Positions 27,337-33,690 of a stretch of 33,690 bases of DNA are shown here, piece after piece. The notes beneath the pieces were generated by a model. That model was not told where the DNA came from. It saw only the letters and a program-made list of their open reading frames with translations, and made no database searches. The stretch spans positions 1-33,690 of the forward strand of contig JAOUEA010000004.1 in the NCBI GenBank assembly GCA_029858935.1. Reading direction: 5' to 3'. Made by a program: the position numbers and the translations under genes. Within the stretch, counting starts at the first letter, position 1; every line of letters begins with the position of its first letter. The stretch is from Actinomycetota bacterium. Lineage in GTDB: Bacteria > Actinomycetota > UBA4738 > HRBIN12.

Positions 27337-28470
27337 ATGACCGATGCGACGATCCCTGCGCTGGTTCCGGGCGAGAGGCTGCTCTGCGGCCCGGGCCCGT
27401 CGAACGTGCACCCGGCGGTGCTCGAGGCGATGCAGCTTCCGATGAACGGGCACCTCGACCCCGACTTCTGGGACATCCTGGTCGACCTCGTGACCGGCCT
27501 TCGCTCACTCTGGCGCCGGCCCCAGGGCGGACTCACGATCGCACTCAGCTCGTCGGGCACGAGCGCGATGGAAGCCGGCTTCATGAACCTCGTCGATCCG
27601 GGCGACACGGTGATCAGCTGCCACTGGGGATTCTTCGGTTCGCGCCTCAACGAGTTCGCCCAGCGGGTCGGCGCGAACGTGATCGAACTGACCGCCGAAT
27701 TGGGGCAGGTCGTGACCGTCGATCGCATCATGGAGGCCCTCGCAGCCCACCCCGACGCGAAGATCGTGAGCGTCGTGCACGCGGAGACCTCGACCGGGGC
27801 GGATTTCCCGCTCGCAGCGCTCGCCGAGGCGATGCGCTCGAGCGACTCCGAGGCGCTGCTGTACGCGGACTGCGTGACGTCGCTGGGAGGTCAGCAGGTA
27901 GACGCCGACGCATGGGGCATCGACTACGGCTACTCGTGCTCTCAGAAAGCGCTGGGCTGCCCGCCGGGCATCGCGCCGGTCACGGTGAGCGGGCGCGCGG
28001 TCGCAGCCATGCAGCGCCACCAGAGCGCCGTGCCGTACTACTACGACTTCGAGGAGCTCTCGAAGTATTGGATCGACCGACCGATCACCTACCACCACAC
28101 GATGCCGATCCTGCAGTACTACGCGCTCTACACGGGCATCCGCCTTGCCCTCGAGGAGGGCCTGGAGGCCCGGTGGGCGCGCAACGCCGACGCCGGCCGC
28201 TACTTCCAGGACGAGATCCGATCCCGCGGCTTCGAGTTGCTCGCCGACCCCGACCACCAGCTCGTGGAGCTCACGGCCGTGAAGGTGCCCGAGGGCGTCG
28301 ACGGCAAGGAGATCCAGGGGCGCATGCTGCGTGAGCACGGCATCGAGGTCGGCGGCGGGCTCGGGCCGAAGGCTCCTCCGATCTGGCGCGTCGGACTGAT
28401 GGGCGTGAACGCGACCCGCGAGACCGCCGATCGGGTGCTCGGCGCCTTCGACGCCGTGCTTCCTCGTTGA
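27337..28470 (+). CDS. Class V aminotransferase, alanine/serine-glyoxylate aminotransferase type
   Basis: LLCGPGPSNVHPAVLEAM, SSSGTSAMEAGFMNLV, YADCVTSLGG, PLP-lysine motif CSQKALGCPPGIAPV, GGGLGPKAPPIWRVGLMG. Confidence 0.88.
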   Translation: MTDATIPALVPGERLLCGPGPSNVHPAVLEAMQLPMNGHLDPDFWDILVDLVTGLRSLWRRPQGGLTIALSSSGTSAMEAGFMNLVDPGDTVISCHWGFFGSRLNEFAQRVGANVIELTAELGQVVTVDRIMEALAAHPDAKIVSVVHAETSTGADFPLAALAEAMRSSDSEALLYADCVTSLGGQQVDADAWGIDYGYSCSQKALGCPPGIAPVTVSGRAVAAMQRHQSAVPYYYDFEELSKYWIDRPITYHHTMPILQYYALYTGIRLALEEGLEARWARNADAGRYFQDEIRSRGFELLADPDHQLVELTAVKVPEGVDGKEIQGRMLREHGIEVGGGLGPKAPPIWRVGLMGVNATRETADRVLGAFDAVLPR

Positions 28471-28495
28471 GGCGCTCCGTGGCCAGGCCCAGACG

Positions 28496-29461
28496 ATGAA
28501 CAGGGCGCGGCTGCATCGCAGCGAGCTCGCGGTGCCCGGCACGAATATGCGGGCGATGCAGAAGGCTCCGACGCTCGGCGCCGACGTGGTGTTCCTCGAC
28601 CTCGAGGACGCCGTGGCGCCGGACGACAAGGAGCAGGCTCGTGCGAACGTCATCGAGGCGCTCGGCGCCTCCGATTGGTCACGGTGCGCCGTGAGCGTGC
28701 GCGTCAACGGCCTGGACACGCACTGGTGCTACCGAGACATCGTCGACGTGGTGGAAGCTCGCGGCGAGATGCTCGAGACCGTGCTCGTGCCGAAGGTCGG
28801 GTCGCCCAGCGACGTGGAGTTCGTGGCGACGCTGCTCGACCAGATCGAACAGGCCAAGGGCTGGGAACCCGGTCGCATCGGCATCCACATCCTGATCGAG
28901 ACCGCGGCGGGCATGGCCGACGTCGAGGCCATCTCGAGGGCCCGGCCCGACCGCCTGGAGGCCATGGTGTTCGGCGTCGCCGACTACGCCGCCAGCGTGC
29001 AGGCGCGCACGACGAACATCGGCGGCGCGAACCCCGACTACGCCGTGCTCACCGATCCCGGCCCGCAGACGGGGGCCCGCGAGATCCACTGGGGAGACCA
29101 GTGGCATTTCGGCATCTCGCGCATGGTCGCGGCGTGCCGCGCGCAGGGTCTGCGGCCGATCGACGGGCCCTTCGGGGACTACGAGGATGCAGAGGGCTTC
29201 CGAAGCGCCGCACGGCGCGCCGGCGCCCTCGGGTGCGAGGGCAAGTGGGCGATCCACCCCTCGCAGATCGAGCTCGCGAACGAGGCCTTCACGCCCGGCG
29301 AAGCCGAGGTGGATCGGGCCCGGCGCATCCTGCAAGCGATGGAGGAAGGCGCCGAGCAAGGCAAGGGGGCGGTCTCGCTCGACGGCCGCCTCATCGATGC
29401 GGCCTCGATCCGCATGGCCGAGAACCTGATGCGAAAGGTTGAACAGATGCGCGCCCGCTGA
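28496..29461 (+). CDS. mcl: Malyl-CoA lyase (HpcH/HpaI family)
   Basis: 321 aa; RLHRSELAVPGTNMRAMQKAPTLGADVVFLDLEDAVAPDDKEQAR, GVADYAAS, RPIDGPFGDYEDAEGFRSAARRAGALGCEGKWAIHPSQIELANEAFTPGEAEV; close to remembered methylotroph malyl-CoA lyases. Confidence 0.9.
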   Translation: MNRARLHRSELAVPGTNMRAMQKAPTLGADVVFLDLEDAVAPDDKEQARANVIEALGASDWSRCAVSVRVNGLDTHWCYRDIVDVVEARGEMLETVLVPKVGSPSDVEFVATLLDQIEQAKGWEPGRIGIHILIETAAGMADVEAISRARPDRLEAMVFGVADYAASVQARTTNIGGANPDYAVLTDPGPQTGAREIHWGDQWHFGISRMVAACRAQGLRPIDGPFGDYEDAEGFRSAARRAGALGCEGKWAIHPSQIELANEAFTPGEAEVDRARRILQAMEEGAEQGKGAVSLDGRLIDAASIRMAENLMRKVEQMRAR

Positions 29462-29510
29462 AGGGCACGCGACCGAGTACACCCGCCGCCGGGCGCCAAG
29501 GAGAAGGCAG

Positions 29511-30689
29511 ATGAACATCCATGAGTACCAAGCGAAGTCGCTGCTGCGGCAGTACCGGGTGACCACGCCGCGGGGCGAGGTCGTCTACACGTCGAGAGCG
29601 GCAGGCCGGGTCGCCGAAGAGCTCGGCGGACAACGCTGGGTCGTGAAGGCCCAGATCCACGCCGGCGGCCGCGGCAAGGCCGGCGGCGTGAAGATCGGCA
29701 ACTCACCCGCCAGGATCGCCGAGATCGCCGACCAGATGCTGGGCTCGACGCTCGTCACGGCCCAGACCGGGCCCGCCGGCCAGCGTGTGAGCCGCGTGCT
29801 CGTCGAGCGCGCATCGCGCATCGAGCGTGAGTTCTACCTCTCCCTGGTGGTCGATCGCGAGTCGCAGCGCATCGTCGTCGTGGCCAGCGCCGAAGGCGGC
29901 GTCGACATCGAAGAGGTCGCCGAGTCCAACCGCGACGCGATCCACACGGAGTACGTCGACCCCGGCGTGGGACTCCTCGACTTCCAATGCCGCAAGGTCG
30001 CCACCGCCATCGGTTTGGGCAACCGCACCACCTCGTTCACGCGGCTGATCAAGCGCATGTACCGGCTCTTCCGCGACCTCGATTGCCTGATGCTCGAGGT
30101 GAACCCCTTCATCGAGACCGAGGACGGCGAGCTGGTCGCGCTCGACGCGAAGATGAGCTTCGACGACAACGCGCTGTTCCGCCAGGGCGACGTGGTCGAG
30201 CTGCGCGACTTCGACGAGGAAGACCCCAAGGAGGTCGAGGCGACCGGCCACGGCCTGAACTACATCGCGCTCGACGGCTCGGTCGGATGCATCGTGAACG
30301 GCGCCGGGCTCGCGATGGGCACCATGGACGCGATCGCCCACCACGGCGGCCGCCCCGCGAACTTCCTCGACGTCGGCGGCGGCGCGAGTCCCGAGAAGAT
30401 CGCGAACGCCTTCCGCATCGTGCTGAAGGACCCGAACGTGCGCGCGATCCTCGTGAACATCTTCGCGGGCATCAACCGATGCGACTGGATCGCGACCGGG
30501 GTGGTCCAGGCCACGCGCGATCAGGAGATCGACGTGCCCGTGATCGTGCGCCTGGCCGGCACCAACGTCGACGAGGGCCGGCGCATCCTCGACGAGAGCG
30601 GCCTCGAGCTGATCCAGGCCGCCGATCTCGACGACGCGGCGGCCAAGGCGGTCGAAGCCGCCCAGGCGCGGCAAGAGGTGCCGGCATGA
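29511..30689 (+). CDS. mtkA: Malate--CoA ligase / ADP-forming succinate--CoA ligase beta subunit
   Basis: MNIHEYQAKSLL, KAQIHAGGRGKAGGVK, NRCDWIATGVVQATRDQEIDVPVIVRLAGTNVDEGRRIL; the last block fits MtkA better than housekeeping SucC, and context is next to mcl. Confidence 0.8.
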   Translation: MNIHEYQAKSLLRQYRVTTPRGEVVYTSRAAGRVAEELGGQRWVVKAQIHAGGRGKAGGVKIGNSPARIAEIADQMLGSTLVTAQTGPAGQRVSRVLVERASRIEREFYLSLVVDRESQRIVVVASAEGGVDIEEVAESNRDAIHTEYVDPGVGLLDFQCRKVATAIGLGNRTTSFTRLIKRMYRLFRDLDCLMLEVNPFIETEDGELVALDAKMSFDDNALFRQGDVVELRDFDEEDPKEVEATGHGLNYIALDGSVGCIVNGAGLAMGTMDAIAHHGGRPANFLDVGGGASPEKIANAFRIVLKDPNVRAILVNIFAGINRCDWIATGVVQATRDQEIDVPVIVRLAGTNVDEGRRILDESGLELIQAADLDDAAAKAVEAAQARQEVPA

Positions 30690-31588
30690 GCGTGTTCGTC
30701 GACCGCGACTCGAAGGTCATCATCCAGGGGTTCACGGGCCAGCACGCCACGTTCCACGCCGAGGAGGCGATGAACACCGGCACACAGATCGTCGGCGGCG
30801 TCACCCCCGGCAAGGGCGGCACGACCCACCTCGGGCTGCCGGTCTTCAACAGCGTCGCCGAGGCCGTCGAGGAGACCGGCGCCGACGTGAGCGGCATCTT
30901 CGTGCCGCCGCAGGTGGCGACCGACTCCCTGCTCGAGGCCGTCGACGCCGGCGTCGGCGTCGCGGTGATCATCGCCGACGGCGTGCCGGTGCAGGACATG
31001 GTGCGCACCAAGCGCTACCTCGCAGGGCGCTCCACGCAGATCATCGGGCCTAACTCCCCCGGCATCATCACGCCCGGGGAGTGCAAGGTCGGCATCATGC
31101 CGAGCCACATCTATTCCAAGGGGCGCGTCGGGGTCGTCTCTCGCTCCGGAACCCTCAACTACGAGGCCGTCTCCCAGATGACCGCGCTCGGTCTCGGCCA
31201 GTCGACCTGCGTCGGCATCGGCGGAGACCCGGTGAACGGCACCGACTTCAAGACGGTGCTGCAGGCGTTCGAAGGCGACGACGAGACCGACGTGATCGTG
31301 ATGATCGGTGAGATCGGCGGCCAGCAGGAGGTCGAGGCCGCGTCGTGGGCCTCGCAGTACATGACCAAGCCGCTCGTCGCGTTCATCGCCGGCGTCTCGG
31401 CGCCGCGCGGTCGCCGCATGGGACACGCGGGCGCGGTGATCGCGGGCGAGTCCGACACCGCGACGGCCAAACTCGACGCGATCGAGGCGCTCGGCCACCG
31501 CGTGGTGCGCAACCCCGCCGACATCGGCGACACCGTGCTGCGCACGGTCAAGGAGGCGGGCGACGGCGCCGGCACCGGCGCCTCCTAG
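30686..31588 (+). CDS. mtkB: Malate--CoA ligase / succinate--CoA ligase alpha subunit
   Basis: IIQGFTGQHATFHAEEAMNTGTQIVGGVTPGKGGTTHLGLPVF, catalytic-His motif GRRMGHAGAVIAG; ATGA overlap with the beta subunit. Confidence 0.78.
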   Translation: MSVFVDRDSKVIIQGFTGQHATFHAEEAMNTGTQIVGGVTPGKGGTTHLGLPVFNSVAEAVEETGADVSGIFVPPQVATDSLLEAVDAGVGVAVIIADGVPVQDMVRTKRYLAGRSTQIIGPNSPGIITPGECKVGIMPSHIYSKGRVGVVSRSGTLNYEAVSQMTALGLGQSTCVGIGGDPVNGTDFKTVLQAFEGDDETDVIVMIGEIGGQQEVEAASWASQYMTKPLVAFIAGVSAPRGRRMGHAGAVIAGESDTATAKLDAIEALGHRVVRNPADIGDTVLRTVKEAGDGAGTGAS

Positions 31589-31594
31589 CCCAGC

Positions 31595-31783
31595 TCAGTC
31601 GGATCGCGATGAACCCTCGTCGACGGCGGGCCGTGGCAGCGCGCCCGTCTCGAAGGCGAGCGCGATGGCTCGCTCGAGCCAGAGCAGGCGCTGTGCCGGC
31701 GTCGCCGTCAGGGCACCCTCGAGCTCGGCCCGGCGGTGCGCTTCCCACCCGTCCCGAGGTGGTGGATCGCTCCTGGCGGTCAT
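31595..31783 (-). CDS. Small (62 aa) protein coupled to a nucleotidyltransferase
   Basis: MTARSDPPPRDGWEAHRRAELEGALTATPAQRLLWLERAIALAFETGALPRP; ATGA overlap with the upstream gene. Confidence 0.6.
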   Translation of the reverse strand: MTARSDPPPRDGWEAHRRAELEGALTATPAQRLLWLERAIALAFETGALPRPAVDEGSSRSD

Positions 31784-32280
31784 CGATCGGACTCCCGCTC
31801 CTGGATCGCCTCGAGCGCAGCGATGTCATCGAGATCGACCGGCCTGCCTGCGACACGCTTCATATGGATCAGGTCGCTGATCGCGGCCACACGGACCGGT
31901 GTGCCGGCGATGTCGAGCACCTGCGATCGGCCCCAGAGTCCTTCGAACTCGATCTGATGCTCGACGAAGAGGTCGACCGACCGCAGCGGGTCATCGGGGT
32001 CCCACAGGGAGAACACCGTCATGCCCTGATCGGTGATCCATCGCCGGCGTACAGCCGGGTCGGCGAAACCGCTGGCTTCCACCGGGAGCCGCGGGCGTAG
32101 GCCGATCCCCGTCAGCGCGTCGATCGCGTCGGCCGCCGCCCGAGGCGCGAGATCCACCGCTAAGTCGAGATCGGCGGTCAGCCGGGCGTGCCCGTGGAGG
32201 ACGACGGCGACACCGCCCACGGTCACGTACCGCACGCCCGCCTGCTCGAGGGCGTCGAAGATCGGTTCGAACAACGTCAC
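31780..32280 (-). CDS. Nucleotidyltransferase-fold protein (AbiEii/MNT-like)
   Basis: GTG start at 32280; VRYVTVGGVAVVLHGHARLTADLDLAVDL (GG...LHG...T.D.D) and DLIHMKRVAGRPVDLDDIAALEAI. Confidence 0.8.
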   Translation of the reverse strand: MTLFEPIFDALEQAGVRYVTVGGVAVVLHGHARLTADLDLAVDLAPRAAADAIDALTGIGLRPRLPVEASGFADPAVRRRWITDQGMTVFSLWDPDDPLRSVDLFVEHQIEFEGLWGRSQVLDIAGTPVRVAAISDLIHMKRVAGRPVDLDDIAALEAIQERESDR

Positions 32281-32320
32281 GGCTCGGACTATAGGTCGCC
32301 GGGAGGATACGGTTCTCCCC

Positions 32321-33397
32321 ATGGCCACGCCGTCCATGACGATCTCGGTGCAGGGCCGCGACATCAAGGTCACGAGCCCCGACAAGGTCTACTTCCCCGA
32401 TGCCGAGGGCGGTCCGATCACGAAGCTGGAGGTGGTCGAGTACTGGGCGGCGGTGGCGGGGGCCGCGCTCAACGGATGCCGAGACCGCCCGGCGATCCTG
32501 CACCGGTTCCCCGGCGGGGTGACCGGCGAGGACACCGAGCCCTTCTATCAGAAGCGCATCCCGAAAGGGGCGCCCGACTGGGTGCGCACGGCGACCGTGA
32601 AGTTCCCGAGCGGCCGAACTGCGTCGATGCCGGTGATGCACGACGAGGCCGCGCTCGTGTGGGCCGCCACGCTCGGCTGCCTGGAGTGCAACCCGTGGCC
32701 GGTGCGCGCCGACGACGTCGACCATCCCGACGAGCTGCGAATCGACCTCGACCCCACGCCGGGCGTGCCCTGGGACGACGTGCGGCAGGTCACGCTGATG
32801 GCCCGCGACGTGCTCGCCGAGCACGGGCTCACCGGTTTCCCGAAGACGAGCGGCAAGCGGGGCATCCACGTGAACGCCCGGGTGCAACGGGGCAACGGGT
32901 TCACGAACACGCGCCGAGCCGCGCTCGCGTTCGCGCGCGAGGTGGAGCGGCGCATGCCCGGCGTCGCGACGACCGCCTGGTGGAAGGAGGAACGCACCGG
33001 CGTCTTCCTCGACTACAACCAGAACGCGCGAGATCGCACGGTGGCGAGCGCGTACTCGATCCGGCCGATGCCCGACGCGCGCGTCTCGACGCCCCTGCGG
33101 TGGGACGAGGTCGCCGGCGTCGAGCCCGAGCGGTTCACGGTACGCACCGTGCCCGAGCGACTGCGCGAGCTCGGCGATCCGGGCGCCGACATCGACGAGC
33201 ACGTCGGCACGCTCGACTCCCTGCTCGAGCTCGCGGCGGCCGACGCCGAGGGCGGCCTGGGCGACGCCCCCTGGCCGCCTCACTTCCCGAAGGGCGACGA
33301 CGAGCCGCTGCGCGTGAACCCTTCGCGCGCGAAGAAGATCGCCGAGTGGGAGGCGATGAAGCGGGAGGGCAAGGGACGACCGCACGGCCAGCGCTGA
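32321..33397 (+). CDS. LigD-type DNA polymerase/primase domain protein (stand-alone PolDom)
   Basis: VTSPDKVYFPDAEGGPITKLEVVEYW, NPWPVRADDVDHPDELRIDLDPTPGVPWDDVRQV, FPKTSGKRGIHVNARV; start MATPSM at 32321. Confidence 0.92.
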   Translation: MATPSMTISVQGRDIKVTSPDKVYFPDAEGGPITKLEVVEYWAAVAGAALNGCRDRPAILHRFPGGVTGEDTEPFYQKRIPKGAPDWVRTATVKFPSGRTASMPVMHDEAALVWAATLGCLECNPWPVRADDVDHPDELRIDLDPTPGVPWDDVRQVTLMARDVLAEHGLTGFPKTSGKRGIHVNARVQRGNGFTNTRRAALAFAREVERRMPGVATTAWWKEERTGVFLDYNQNARDRTVASAYSIRPMPDARVSTPLRWDEVAGVEPERFTVRTVPERLRELGDPGADIDEHVGTLDSLLELAAADAEGGLGDAPWPPHFPKGDDEPLRVNPSRAKKIAEWEAMKREGKGRPHGQR

Positions 33398-33401
33398 CCA
33401 C

Positions 33402-33427
33402 GTTTAACCCTGTGGCCGCGTGGGAAC
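33402..33427 (+). promoter_or_regulatory. Candidate SigB/SigF-like promoter upstream of the hemerythrin
   Basis: GTTTAA - 14 nt - GGGAAC, compared with the known SigB-type GTTTAA...GGGTAT/GGGAAT pattern. Confidence 0.35.
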
Positions 33428-33472
33428 CCTCGGTGCAAACCGGCGCAACCCGCGCCGGCCGAGCACCGAGGG
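33427..33472 (+). promoter_or_regulatory. Long nested hairpin covering the ribosome-binding site of the hemerythrin gene
   Basis: Outer arms CCCTCGGTGC/GCACCGAGGG (10 bp perfect), inner arms CCGGCGC/GCGCCGG with AACCC loop; right arm contains the SD-like GAGGGGG before ATG 33479. Confidence 0.6.
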
Positions 33473-33478
33473 GGTTCG

Positions 33479-33690
33479 ATGGACGCGTTGAAGCTGCTCA
33501 AGCAGGACCACGACGAGGTCAAGACGATGCTGTCCGACCTCGAGGACACGACCGAGCGCGCGGTGAAGACGCGCACCGAGGGCCTCGCGACGTTGAAGGC
33601 CGAGCTCGAGGTGCACGAGTTGATCGAGGAGGAGATCTTCTACCCGGCGCTCAAGGAGCACCCGAAGACGAAGGACCTCGCGCTGGAGGG
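33479..33690 (+). CDS. Hemerythrin HHE domain protein (truncated by window end)
   Basis: MDALKLLKQDHDEVKTMLSDLEDTTERAVKTRTEGLATLKAELEVHELIEEEIFYPALKEHPKTKDLALEG; H-x(n)-HExxE-type iron ligands. Confidence 0.88.
   Translation, partial: MDALKLLKQDHDEVKTMLSDLEDTTERAVKTRTEGLATLKAELEVHELIEEEIFYPALKEHPKTKDLALE

Noticed and set aside
29511-31588. Calling these simply housekeeping TCA-cycle sucC/sucD
   Set aside because: Not excluded, but position directly after malyl-CoA lyase and the MtkA-like RLAGTNVDEG block favour malate-CoA ligase; flagged as needing phylogeny.
1-33690. CRISPR arrays, tRNA/rRNA genes, insertion sequences, prophage or integrase genes
   Set aside because: No regularly spaced repeats, cloverleaf-like or rRNA-like sequence, transposase, integrase or terminal inverted repeats were recognised by eye; a tool-based scan would be needed to be certain.

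Overview
High-GC, probably actinobacterial, chromosomal window with about 32 supportable protein-coding genes (two cut by the window edges). I saw no RNA genes, CRISPR arrays or transposons. Main blocks: (1) 1-1983, three tandem NarL/LuxR-type response regulators whose receiver domains look degenerate; (2) 2073-5519, a DUF255/thioredoxin-like protein and a secreted seven-repeat TolB-like propeller; (3) 5612-17380, a probable sulfated-glycan/exopolysaccharide locus with four sulfotransferases, GT2, GT4, a Wzy-like polymerase/ligase, a Wzz/BY-kinase and a Tat-exported GH26-like protein; (4) 17648-23422, mixed genes including a histidine phosphatase, a secreted repeat protein, a CPA2 antiporter, a frameshifted MarR gene next to an intact operator-like palindrome, a cyclophilin, an SGNH hydrolase and a GNAT; (5) 23542-31588, a same-strand run hydroxypyruvate/glyoxylate reductase - PEP carboxylase - class V aminotransferase - malyl-CoA lyase - malate/succinate-CoA ligase beta and alpha, i.e. 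the diagnostic part of a serine cycle; (6) 31595-33690, a nucleotidyltransferase plus small-protein pair, a stand-alone LigD-type polymerase domain and a hemerythrin. The findings I rate highest are the serine-cycle cluster and its promoter elements, the sulfated-glycan locus, the pseudo-receiver triplet, the recurrent leaderless-promoter layout, and a hairpin that sequesters the hemerythrin ribosome-binding site. All family calls come from reading translations and remembered motifs; no database search was run.
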